The notes under the pieces were generated by a model. That model was not told the DNA's origin. It saw only the letters and a list, made by a program, of their open reading frames with translations, and made no database searches. A stretch of 64,000 bases of DNA, from NCBI GenBank assembly GCA_005518205.2, contig RFFC02000002.1:62001-126000 (forward strand), written 5' to 3'. Positions within the stretch are counted from its first letter, which is position 1; the number at the start of each line of letters is the position of its first letter. Below are positions 56,050 to 64,000 of this stretch, in pieces. The DNA is from Hormoscilla sp. GUM202. Lineage in GTDB: Bacteria; Cyanobacteriota; Cyanobacteriia; Cyanobacteriales; Desertifilaceae. The position numbers were made by a program, and so were the translations under genes.

Positions 56050-58290
56050 ATGAGTGAGGATGTGGCCACGATTATGGCTCGAGAGCAGCCACCCTTCATT
56101 GAATATATAATAAAAGGAGAATATAGTAAAGCCTGCAAGCTTTATCAGCAGGCAATTGAAGCCGCTCCAGAGGTGAGGTCAAACTATTGGTATTTGGGAT
56201 TGGCGCTGCTACTGGAAGGGAAAGAAGTAGAAGCCCAAGTTACTTGGATGCTAGCCATAGGAGAGGCAGAGGCAGAAGAAGTTGAGGAGTGGACGGCGGA
56301 ATTAGTTGAGGTTTTGCAGACAGAAGCAGAGCGTCGGGAAAGTTTATTAGATTATGAATTAGCCTGGGCAATAAGGCAGCATGTACGGGAAATTAACCCC
56401 AATGACATAAATAACATTTTAAGGCTCGTGCAACTTTCCCTTAAGCAGAAGATGTTAACTGAAGAACAGTTGACCGAGTGGGGAGTAATAGAGACGCTCA
56501 AGTCAGATCCAAAAGCAGAAGTTAAGTACGATCTATTGTTAGAAGTGTTGCAGGTTTTTTTAGAGGAGGCCCCGCTGGATCCCCTGCTAATTGAGTTTGT
56601 AGAAGCCTGCTTGCCTCAGATCCGCGAACCTCTACCTTTCATTAAAATATCGATAGAGGGCTGCGTAAGGATTTCTCAGAATCTACAGCGACCTGACTTA
56701 GCAATAACACTGGGCAAATTATGTTTAAGAATAGCTCCCGAAGATGCAGATATATGCATGCATATATCTGCTTACTATCAGAATGCCGGTCAGTACGATC
56801 GGGGAATAGAAATGGCGAAAAAGGGCTATTCACTCATGCAAACATTACCAGGTAAACTGTACGCAAACCATGTACTAATTCGGGGGTTAATGGGTGCTGG
56901 CGGACGTTGGTCAGAGGCAGTTGATGTCTGGGCTCGACAATTATCATTAGTAATTTCCATGTGCGAGGAAAAAACTTACCTTGATGATTTAGCAATATGT
57001 TTTCACATCTACACTACAACCTATTTCTTCCCCTATTTTAGAGACGCTCCAAGAAATAATCGCCAGCTTCGTAATCAGGTAGCACAGTTGTGCCAAATTC
57101 ATGTAGAACTCCACGAACAAGAGAGAATAGAGCGATACCGCAAAAGATATTTATCTAGCTTAACAACTAATAGTACAAAACCGTTGAGAATTGGGTATTT
57201 ATCTCATTGCTTAAGGTCTCATTCGGTTGGCTGGCTAGCTAGATGGCTATTTGAGTATCACGATCGCGAAAAATATGATATATATGGCTATTTTATAAAC
57301 TATGGAGCGAAGATAAAAGACCCGTTGCAGCAGTGGTTCGTCCAGCACGTGAGTTATGCCCGCAAACTAGGTCTGACATGCGAGGAAGCAGCAGAAAAAA
57401 TTTGTGAGGATGAAATAGATATTTTGGTCGATCTCGACAGCATGACGCTAGACGTTGCCTGTGGGGTGATGGCAATGAAACCGGCTCCAGTCCAAGTGAC
57501 GTGGTTGGGTTGGGATGCTCCGGGCATACCAACGGTAGATTACACGATCGCAGATCCCTATGTGTTGCCCGAGGATGCTCAGGATTACTATAGCGAAACC
57601 ATCTGGCGACTGCCCAAAACCTATATAGCGGTAGATGGGTTTGAGGTGGCGGTGCCAACGCTGCGACGCGAGCAGTTGGAGGTCGAGAGCGATGCTGTGT
57701 TGTATTTGAGTTCACAGAGGGGGTATAAGCGTCATCCAGATACAGCACGACTGCAACTGAGGATTATTAAAGAGGTGCCGAATAGCTATTTCTTGATTAA
57801 AGGTTCGGGCGATCGAGATACAATTAAAAGCTTTTTTATCCAGATGGCGGAAGAAGAGGGGGTGAGTCCCGATCTCCTGCGGTTTCTGTCAGCAGCGCCA
57901 TCAGAAGCAACTCACCGGGCTAACCTAGGGATTGCGGATGTGGTGCTAGATACTTATCCCTATAATGGAGCGACGACGACGCTGGAAACCCTATGGATGT
58001 GCGTGCCCTTGGTGACGCGAGTGGGAGAACAATTTGCGGCTCGTAACAGCTATACTATGATGATGAATGCGGGCATCACGGAGGGCATTGCTTGGACAGA
58101 TGAAGAGTATGTAGAGTGGGGGGTTCGCTTGGGGGAAGATCCAGTGCTGCGACAGCAAATATCCTGGCGACTGCGCCAGTCACGACAGACAGCACCCCTG
58201 TGGAATGCCAAGCAGTTTGCCCGCGAGATGGAGAATGCTTACGAACAAATGTGGCAAAGATATGTGGAATCTAGTAATGGTAATAGGTAG
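56050..58290 (+). CDS. SPINDLY-type O-GlcNAc transferase-like protein (GT41) with TPR
   Basis: About 746 residues. The N-terminal half has TPR-like helices (YSKACKLYQQAIEAAPEVRS, LGLALLLEGKEVEAQVTWML). The C-terminal half is a GT41 catalytic domain: IGYLSHCLRSHSVGWLARWL (His at the position of the OGT active-site loop, about residue 390), APVQVTWLGWDAPGIPTVDY (about 479), YKRHPDTARL (Lys of the UDP site) and DTYPYNGATTTLETLWMCVP (about 633). It probably adds a sugar to Ser/Thr of a protein. The ATG at 56050 is preceded by TTGAGGATTGTG; an upstream in-frame TTG is less likely. Placed 180 bp after pilA, so the pilin or a surface protein is a candidate substrate. Confidence 0.9.
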   Translation: MSEDVATIMAREQPPFIEYIIKGEYSKACKLYQQAIEAAPEVRSNYWYLGLALLLEGKEVEAQVTWMLAIGEAEAEEVEEWTAELVEVLQTEAERRESLLDYELAWAIRQHVREINPNDINNILRLVQLSLKQKMLTEEQLTEWGVIETLKSDPKAEVKYDLLLEVLQVFLEEAPLDPLLIEFVEACLPQIREPLPFIKISIEGCVRISQNLQRPDLAITLGKLCLRIAPEDADICMHISAYYQNAGQYDRGIEMAKKGYSLMQTLPGKLYANHVLIRGLMGAGGRWSEAVDVWARQLSLVISMCEEKTYLDDLAICFHIYTTTYFFPYFRDAPRNNRQLRNQVAQLCQIHVELHEQERIERYRKRYLSSLTTNSTKPLRIGYLSHCLRSHSVGWLARWLFEYHDREKYDIYGYFINYGAKIKDPLQQWFVQHVSYARKLGLTCEEAAEKICEDEIDILVDLDSMTLDVACGVMAMKPAPVQVTWLGWDAPGIPTVDYTIADPYVLPEDAQDYYSETIWRLPKTYIAVDGFEVAVPTLRREQLEVESDAVLYLSSQRGYKRHPDTARLQLRIIKEVPNSYFLIKGSGDRDTIKSFFIQMAEEEGVSPDLLRFLSAAPSEATHRANLGIADVVLDTYPYNGATTTLETLWMCVPLVTRVGEQFAARNSYTMMMNAGITEGIAWTDEEYVEWGVRLGEDPVLRQQISWRLRQSRQTAPLWNAKQFAREMENAYEQMWQRYVESSNGNR

Positions 58291-58292
58291 CA

Positions 58293-58778
58293 CTACCGGA
58301 GTCCCCGATCGCGTAACAGGGCCTCAGCCCAAGCAGCGTCTTCTGCTTGCAGCCTGGGCACCGGCTCCCTACTGTAATCTACTGCTAAGTGATATCTGGC
58401 CCGCTCATATACCCCATTTAACAGAACTTGTAACTCTAAAAGCGGCTCTGCATCTGGTGAGTCCAAAGGTAAGGTAAATGAAGGAATTTCCTCCCGGACA
58501 GTGAAAGTATACAGATCGGCTAGAGGACGGCGATCGCCCCTACAGATCGAAATCCGATAATCTGCCGATGGCATTTCACCTACAATGGGCAGGGGTTTCC
58601 CACCTCTGAGCAAATCAATCTCTACCAAGTGCGTTACAGAAGCCAGCACTTGTTGCCGCTTCAGTTCGTATAGCCGGCGTCCTTCTTTAGATCTTTTATT
58701 GGTAGGGGAAAGAACTTCAATAACCGTTACTACTGCACCGGTTGGTACTTCGGTAATTTCTAAATAGCTTTCTCTCAC
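58293..58778 (-). pseudogene. DUF4058 protein, 5' truncated
   Basis: 161 residues of the cyanobacterial DUF4058 family (VVTVIEVLSPTNKRSKEGRR, ASVTHLVEIDLLRGGKPLPI, YTFTVREEIPSFTLPLDSPD). The usual N-terminal ~100 residues (a MPSPFPGMNPYLE-type start) are absent. The frame begins only with a GTG at 58776-58778, exactly where an unrelated plus-strand fragment starts. It ends 2 bp after the convergent O-GlcNAc transferase stop codon. Function of the family is unknown. Confidence 0.8.
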
Positions 58779-58779
58779 C

Positions 58780-58980
58780 TTTACTGGCGGTAAAGTCGCT
58801 GCTTATGAAGTGCAAAGGTTCGATGCGGTTAATCAGATGTGGCCAAATGTGGCCACTGCGATTGAAACCGAGACTCTGTTAGTGAATCAACCTGTGGAGG
58901 AAACCTTACAGTATCGCGTTATTCCTGTTAACAAAACTGGCGCTGGAACCGCTAGCGATGTTGTTCGGGTGGTTTTGTAA
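58780..58980 (+). pseudogene. Fibronectin type III-like C-terminal fragment
   Basis: An open frame without a start reads FTGGKVAAYEVQRFDAVNQM, then TLQYRVIPVNKTGAGTASDV and VRVVL before TAA at 58978. The YEV...YRVxAxNxxGxGxASxxV pattern is that of a fibronectin type III domain. It is only the last ~67 residues of a larger protein and is joined head-on to the truncated DUF4058 gene, marking a rearrangement breakpoint. Confidence 0.7.
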
Positions 58981-59028
58981 CTGCTTCTGCATGTCTGGGG
59001 CTTTTCAAGATCGCCTATCTCTGGTGAT

Positions 59029-59053
59029 GCCCTCACCCTAAAGGGTGGGGCTA
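59029..59053. repeat. CCCTCACCCTAAAGGGTGGGG palindrome
   Basis: TGCCCTCACCCTAAAGGGTG followed by GGGCTAC resembles GCCCTCACCCTTTAGGGTGA at 42831 inside the MITE; an AGCCCGCCGGCGCGGGCT palindrome follows at about 59063. The gap from 58981 to 59214 contains no gene. Confidence 0.75.
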
Positions 59054-59214
59054 CATGAACTAAGCCCGCCGGCGCGGGCTCTCCTCCTAAAGCGCTCGAC
59101 TTTGAAAGACGATCGCTGCGGCAGCAGGATGGGGTATAATAAATATGAGGCTCGCAGATGAACGGTGAACGATCGCAAATAAAGGGCCCATCAGGTTACC
59201 AAGGTAGGAGAGAT

Positions 59215-59595
59215 ATGTCAGAAAAGCCAATTTGGCATCGGGTTCTTGCTATAGTAGGGGGAGGGGCATTTATCGGCTCGACAGTGTTTGCCATTACATC
59301 CGTATTCCGCGATGCGCTGACACAACCGGTCTCAAGTGAAACGACAGAGCCGACAATAGAGGAAAGACTGGCAACGCAAGAGAGAGGGTATGAAAAAGTT
59401 TTACAGCGAGAGCCGCAAAATCAGGTAGCATTAGAGGGACTGGTGTTCGTGCGGCTCCAGATGCAGGATGCTAGAGGTGCGATCAGACCTTTGTCAAAGC
59501 TAGTGCAGTTGTTTCCCGAACGTAGGAATTATAAAATATTATTAGAGGAACTACAAGAGCAGGTGGGAGAGAGTCAAGCAGAAACAAGATCGTAA
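59215..59595 (+). CDS. Small membrane-anchored TPR-like protein
   Basis: 126 residues from MSEKPIWHRVLAIVGGGAFI. I chose this ATG because GGTAGGAGAGAT precedes it; an ATG at 59158 would add 19 polar residues. One membrane helix (about 9-30), then a short Thr/Glu-rich linker and a TPR-like helical hairpin region (LATQERGYEKVLQREPQNQV, ALEGLVFVRLQMQDARGAIR, PLSKLVQLFPERRNYKILLE). Cyanobacterial proteins of this shape often sit beside glycosyltransferase or secretion genes. The giant glycosyltransferase frame starts 38 bp downstream, so the two are probably co-transcribed. Exact role unknown. Confidence 0.82.
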   Translation: MSEKPIWHRVLAIVGGGAFIGSTVFAITSVFRDALTQPVSSETTEPTIEERLATQERGYEKVLQREPQNQVALEGLVFVRLQMQDARGAIRPLSKLVQLFPERRNYKILLEELQEQVGESQAETRS

Positions 59596-59632
59596 AAGAA
59601 AGGACAGAATTGAGAATTGAGGAAAAAATAAA

Positions 59633-62600
59633 ATGAGCAAAAATATCATAGTATATACAGACGATCATGGACTTGGCGGAGTGGCACAATACAACCACCT
59701 GATTTTAAATGGATTGGCAAAGCGGGGTTACCAGGCAGTTTGCGTCCAAACAAAAACATCAAATCCTCTGGTGACGAGTCAAGTGGAAATGGGAATTAAA
59801 CACATATGGTTAAAATTTGATACAGTTGAAGAGTTTGGGAAAAGTTTAAATAATCACGCAGAAGTTCAAAGTATTTTTAGAAGTGCGCAGCCAAATGCAA
59901 TTATTTTTAGCGACTCCTGTCCTTTTTCAAATTTTGCTGCTAAGCAGGTTGCTATGCAAATGGGAATCCCATATATAGTAGTGATAGGGTTTGTGGCACC
60001 ATACCTAGCAGAAAGGTTTGCTGCCTACTTAGAGCAACTAAATCATCAATATAAGCAAGCAAAAGCGGTTATTGTAAAGTCGAGAGAAAACCTGAAGTTA
60101 TTACATCAGCTATTTAGATTACCACAAGAGAAGGGAAAAGTTATCTATTCAGGACGTCCAGAGGAGTATTTTATCACCGGGTATCCATCAGTTCGCGAAG
60201 GTCTGCGCCAAGAGTTTGGTATACCATTAGATGCAGTGGTTTGTTTTACAGCAGCTCGCTTAGCATCGGTAAAGGGCTACCAATATCAACTAGAGGCAAT
60301 TAAATATCTAAAGGAAAATCCAGTATGGGATAAAATTTATTTTGCCTGGGCAGGTGCGGGAAGTTTAGAAGCTCCACTGAAGAAAGAAGTAGAAGCGCAA
60401 GGGGTAATTGAAAAAGTAAAGTTTTTGGGAGATCGTTGGGATATCCCAAATTGCCTAGATGCAAGCGATATTTTTGTTTTGCCCTCGGAAGCTGAAGGAA
60501 TGCCATTGGCAGTAATAGAAGCAATGGCAAAGGGATTACCAGTTATTGCTTCAGCGGTAAGCGGTATCCCAGAACAGTTGGGCGATACTGGCAAGTTGCT
60601 AACCTCTCCAACAATTGATCCGCGAGCTACAGTAGGAGAGTTAGTCAGGACTATTGAAGCTTGGACTGAGAATGTAGAATTACGTCAAGAAATTGGTCAG
60701 GCTTGCAAGAAGCGAGCAGAAAAGATGTTCAGGGGAGAAAGAATGGTCAAAGAGTACATGGAAGAAGTAGAGCATGCTTTATTACCTGCGGGAGATTATG
60801 TTTCACCAGGGTTGTCAATCATTAGACCCGATGAAAACTTCCCAAACATGATAGCTGTGGACCCTAGTAGTTCGTCCTGGACTTACGCACGTAAAGACAT
60901 TCCACATAACAGATATGTAGACAAGCGAGAGCTAGCAGTAGGATTTACTAATAGAGATGAAGCTCATATTCTTTACAATAGTGCGCTCCAGTTTAAGGGG
61001 AAGAGATGTTTGGAGATCGGCTGTTGGTTAGGATGGTCAGCCTGTCATTTGGCTTCAGCAGGAGTTGAACTAGATGTCATAGATCCATTGTTAGCCAGAT
61101 CGGAGTTTTATGAAAGTGTGAGTAGTTCGCTCAAGGCAGCAGGGGTGTGGGAAAAGGTAAATTTAATAGCAGGCTATAGTCCCAATGAAATAGAAGAATT
61201 GGGGCAGCAACAGCAGCGCAAATGGTCAGTGATTTTTATTGATGGTAATCACGAAGCACTAGCACCTCTGAATGACGCGATCGCATGCGATAAATTTGCA
61301 GAACAAGATGCTTTAATTCTCTTCCACGATCTAGTATCACCAGATGTAGCGCAAGGATTGAACTACCTGAAGGGAAAAGGTTGGAAGACAATGATCTACC
61401 AAACAGCTCAAATCATGGGAGTTGCTTGGCGCGGGGATGTTGAACCAGTTATCCACCAGCCAGATCCACGAGTTCAATGGCACTTGCCAGTGCATCTGCA
61501 AGATTATTATATCAGCGATGGGGAAACTTCACAGTCAATCGGGACAGTAGCAAGGTTAAAGAAATCCAGCAGCGCTAGCGAGGATGAATTTCAGTCGATT
61601 CTTGCGTATATAGCACCCTACAGCCTTTTGAGTAAAGCGCGATTATTCTCGCTCTACTCTTTAGCAAAGCAAATTTGTTTAGAGGATCTACCTGGAAACT
61701 TTGTGGAGTGTGGAACCTGTAAAGGGGGATCGGCAGCACTTTTAGCTGCTGTTATCAAACTATATAGCCAGCGCCCGCGATTGCTATACGCCTTTGACAC
61801 TTTTGAAGGAATGCCAGAACCTATAGATATCGATCGGCATAATGGCATACATGCAAATGTGACCGGGTCTGGTGCAGGGACTCTAAAGGCTCCAATTTCC
61901 GAAAACTTAGATATAGTTTGTCAGTCTTTAAATGTAAGAGATATCGTTGTACCCGTTCAAGGAATATTTGCTCAGACTCTTACAGAATTAAAGTCAGAGA
62001 TAGGCAGAATTGCTTTTCTACACGCTGATGCTGACTGGTACGAGTCAAGAATGGATATATTTAACAATCTGTATGATATTGTTGTTCCTAACGGGATCAT
62101 ACAGGTTGACGATTATGGTTATTGGGAGGGTTGTAAGAAGGCTATCCATGATTTTGAACGTAGTCATGGTGAATCATTTGCTCTTCACGTTATTGATGAT
62201 ACTGGAGTGTGGTTCCGAAAAGAAGATGCTACTACTAGCATTAGAGAGGCAGCGGCGGAATACTCAGCTTCCCAGAGTCATCGGGTTGAAGAGGTGATCG
62301 CCGATCAGTTGTCGTTGCCTTGCGAACTCAATAAGATTCCAGATTGGTTGCTAAATGACTATATTCAGTGCATATTTAAATCTCCAAGCTTGTTTAAGAA
62401 GAAAGGGCAGGTGAATAGATACTACAACCACATGCAGAAATGGGTGAATTACATACACAGCAATGTTGTAGGCAGCCATAATTCAAAGATTTGGCAGCAG
62501 GTGGCGTTATCATTTACTCAAAATGCTAACTTTATTCCTCTATATTTTACAGATAAAAACCTGAAAGAGGTCTATACAAAACGTGCTGACATAATGGAGT

Positions 62601-64000
62601 TTACCCTCAAACAATTCGGCCATCAGGTTGATTACGATTTTCCTGAACTAGCTGCAGATAGAAAAAAAATACGCCTGGGCGTGTTGGTTGTCAAGTTTGT
62701 ATCTGGGACAGAAGTATTTACTATAGTATCTGCTTTTGAGCATCTAGATAGAAATAAATTCGAGATTATTTTATATGCCCTACAACTAGACTCTAATCCA
62801 GTAGAGCAGTATTGTCGAGAGCGTGCAGATCGACTGGTTCAATTACCCAGCGATTTACTTAGTCAAGTACAAACTATACGTGCAGATAACCTGGATATCC
62901 TTCTGGTAGGAACAAATGTTACGGCAGTAACACACCAGATTACTTTACTAGCGTTACACCGATTGGCTCGTCTACAGCTCAGTATATTTAACTCTCCTGC
63001 GACAACAGGTATGCGAACTGTAGATTACTACATTTCTGGTAAATTATCAGAGCCAGTAGCGGATGCACAACAGCAGTATCGCGAACAGTTAGTAACGATT
63101 GAAGGCTGCGGTTTTTGCTTTAACTATACAATCCAACCAACACCTGCAACGCTTCAACCTAATAGAGATAACCTCGGCATAACGAAGCAGGCTGTAGTAT
63201 TTATGTCAGGCGCTAACTTTAATAAAATTATTCCCGAATTAAGGGAGAGTTGGGCAAAGATTATTGCCGAAGTGGCCAATTCTGTTTTAGTCTTATATCC
63301 TTTCAGTCAGAGCTGGAGTTCTTCATATCCAGAAAAATTATTCTTGAACTGTATGAGGAAGATATTTGCAGAACAGGGCATTGAGGAAAATAGACTGATT
63401 TTATTAGAGACTATCCCCAGTCGCTCAGATGTTAAAGAATATTTGAAGCTAGGTGATGTATATCTAGACTCATATCCTCATTCGGGAAGTCACACAGTAG
63501 TCGATCCTTTAGAAGTTGGATTACCTCCTATAGTTAGGGATGGTAATTCTGTAAGATCTAAGCAGGGCGCAGCAATCCTGCGAGAAATAGAGATGCCAGA
63601 GTTGATCGCAGCAGATGAAGAAGATTATATCAGATTAGCGATCGCTCTAGGAAATAACCCAGAATTACGCAAAGAAAAGAGCGACCATATCCAGGAAAGA
63701 ATGCGGGGTAACCCCAGATTTCTGGATAGTCGCGATTACTCTGCTCAAATGGGAGCTTTATTCCAAGAACTACTCCAAAAATACCAGACGGATACTCTCA
63801 ATAAAAACTTCCGGTTAAGGGATATCAACCTGATTATATTTCCTGACTGGAACCAGTCAGAAGAATCCCTCTACCAGGATTTCGCCAGTGTCATTAGCAC
63901 CCTAGTCGCTCGCCCGGATAAAGGTCATGTAACCCTCTTGGTAGACACCACCAACATTTCGGAGGAGGATGCGGATATGGCTCTATCCAGCATAGTGATG
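59633..64000 (+). CDS. Giant multidomain glycosyltransferase/methyltransferase (3' end beyond window)
   Basis: ATG at 59633 after GAGGAAAAAATAAA; I translated 1456 codons to the window edge without a stop. Domains: (1) GT4 glycosyltransferase, about 1-385, MSKNIIVYTDDHGLGGVAQY, donor motif EAEGMPLAVIEAMAKGLP at about 285. (2) Class I methyltransferase, about 425-590, CLEIGCWLGWSACHLASAGV and VIFIDGNHEALAPLNDAI. (3) TylF/macrocin-type O-methyltransferase, about 660-870, FVECGTCKGGSAALL, YAFDTFEGMPEP, IAFLHADADWYESRMD and IIQVDDYGYWEGCKK. (4) GT41/SPINDLY-like domain, about 900-1385, FNSPATTGMRTVDYYISGKL and YLDSYPHSGSHTVVDPLEVG. The His of the OGT active-site loop is not evident in VLVVKFVSGTEVF. 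(5) Start of a further domain, DINLIIFPDWNQSEESLYQD (about 1396). Likely builds and O-methylates a surface glycan or glycoprotein. Confidence 0.9.
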   Translation, partial: MSKNIIVYTDDHGLGGVAQYNHLILNGLAKRGYQAVCVQTKTSNPLVTSQVEMGIKHIWLKFDTVEEFGKSLNNHAEVQSIFRSAQPNAIIFSDSCPFSNFAAKQVAMQMGIPYIVVIGFVAPYLAERFAAYLEQLNHQYKQAKAVIVKSRENLKLLHQLFRLPQEKGKVIYSGRPEEYFITGYPSVREGLRQEFGIPLDAVVCFTAARLASVKGYQYQLEAIKYLKENPVWDKIYFAWAGAGSLEAPLKKEVEAQGVIEKVKFLGDRWDIPNCLDASDIFVLPSEAEGMPLAVIEAMAKGLPVIASAVSGIPEQLGDTGKLLTSPTIDPRATVGELVRTIEAWTENVELRQEIGQACKKRAEKMFRGERMVKEYMEEVEHALLPAGDYVSPGLSIIRPDENFPNMIAVDPSSSSWTYARKDIPHNRYVDKRELAVGFTNRDEAHILYNSALQFKGKRCLEIGCWLGWSACHLASAGVELDVIDPLLARSEFYESVSSSLKAAGVWEKVNLIAGYSPNEIEELGQQQQRKWSVIFIDGNHEALAPLNDAIACDKFAEQDALILFHDLVSPDVAQGLNYLKGKGWKTMIYQTAQIMGVAWRGDVEPVIHQPDPRVQWHLPVHLQDYYISDGETSQSIGTVARLKKSSSASEDEFQSILAYIAPYSLLSKARLFSLYSLAKQICLEDLPGNFVECGTCKGGSAALLAAVIKLYSQRPRLLYAFDTFEGMPEPIDIDRHNGIHANVTGSGAGTLKAPISENLDIVCQSLNVRDIVVPVQGIFAQTLTELKSEIGRIAFLHADADWYESRMDIFNNLYDIVVPNGIIQVDDYGYWEGCKKAIHDFERSHGESFALHVIDDTGVWFRKEDATTSIREAAAEYSASQSHRVEEVIADQLSLPCELNKIPDWLLNDYIQCIFKSPSLFKKKGQVNRYYNHMQKWVNYIHSNVVGSHNSKIWQQVALSFTQNANFIPLYFTDKNLKEVYTKRADIMEFTLKQFGHQVDYDFPELAADRKKIRLGVLVVKFVSGTEVFTIVSAFEHLDRNKFEIILYALQLDSNPVEQYCRERADRLVQLPSDLLSQVQTIRADNLDILLVGTNVTAVTHQITLLALHRLARLQLSIFNSPATTGMRTVDYYISGKLSEPVADAQQQYREQLVTIEGCGFCFNYTIQPTPATLQPNRDNLGITKQAVVFMSGANFNKIIPELRESWAKIIAEVANSVLVLYPFSQSWSSSYPEKLFLNCMRKIFAEQGIEENRLILLETIPSRSDVKEYLKLGDVYLDSYPHSGSHTVVDPLEVGLPPIVRDGNSVRSKQGAAILREIEMPELIAADEEDYIRLAIALGNNPELRKEKSDHIQERMRGNPRFLDSRDYSAQMGALFQELLQKYQTDTLNKNFRLRDINLIIFPDWNQSEESLYQDFASVISTLVARPDKGHVTLLVDTTNISEEDADMALSSIVM

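Overview
The window looks like chromosomal DNA from a filamentous cyanobacterium, probably of the Oscillatoria/Microcoleus type. The highly iterated palindrome GCGATCGC is everywhere. The gene set includes a phycobiliprotein lyase (CpcT/CpeT family), the sulfolipid genes sqdB and sqdX, an NADPH-thioredoxin reductase C, FtsH paralogues and a Uma2 protein. RTX/cadherin-like giant proteins, WD40 repeats, type IV pilins and SPINDLY-type glycosyltransferases also fit. The species cannot be fixed from sequence alone. No tRNA, rRNA or CRISPR array was recognised.

Layout. 0-1.4 kb: XPB-like helicase whose 3' flank is hit by an IS66-type element running off the left edge. 1.7-9.8 kb: two giant secreted cadherin-like/RTX proteins on the minus strand. 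10-21 kb: housekeeping genes (aat, rpsN, cpcT, a phytase-like esterase, sqdX, sqdB) mixed with dead transposases (ISAzo13, IS4-like, IS1634, IS1182) and a broken ADP-ribosylglycohydrolase. 21-24.8 kb: a small RTX protein, deoC and recO. 24.8-26.9 kb: three nested or abutting ORF-less group II introns directly before a decayed MFS transporter. 28-31 kb: a glycosyltransferase and ISL3/IS1634 debris. 31.5-47 kb: WD40 protein, Kef-type antiporter, a UPF0175/DUF3368 pair, an acyl-activating enzyme fused to a carrier domain, Uma2, ftsH, an ftsH paralogue lacking its AAA domain, an SH3 protein, a pilin remnant, a ROK kinase and an ABC permease. 47-50.6 kb: an NTRC gene split by a complete IS66 element with an 8-bp target duplication, with a second complete element (IS1634) 37 bp upstream of its start. 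52.7-64 kb: a surface/glycosylation locus with a methyltransferase (split by an intact IS630 element), a type IV pilin, a SPINDLY O-GlcNAc transferase, a small membrane TPR-like protein, and an open frame of at least 1456 codons joining GT4, methyltransferase, TylF-like and GT41-like domains.

How it works together. sqdB and sqdX make sulfoquinovosyl diacylglycerol; cpcT serves the phycobilisome. The right end looks like a glycan-building and modification locus next to a pilin, plausibly for pilin or surface-polymer glycosylation; that link is inference.

The main theme is genome plasticity. At least eight palindromic repeat families are scattered through the window. Several copies sit inside coding regions, some in frame (recO, the NTRC linker, an IS1634 transposase). 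A 251-bp element at 42799-43049 with perfect 12-bp inverted repeats and an 8-bp target duplication looks like a MITE. Four insertions have clear boundaries and target duplications read directly from the sequence: IS66, IS1634, IS630 and the MITE.
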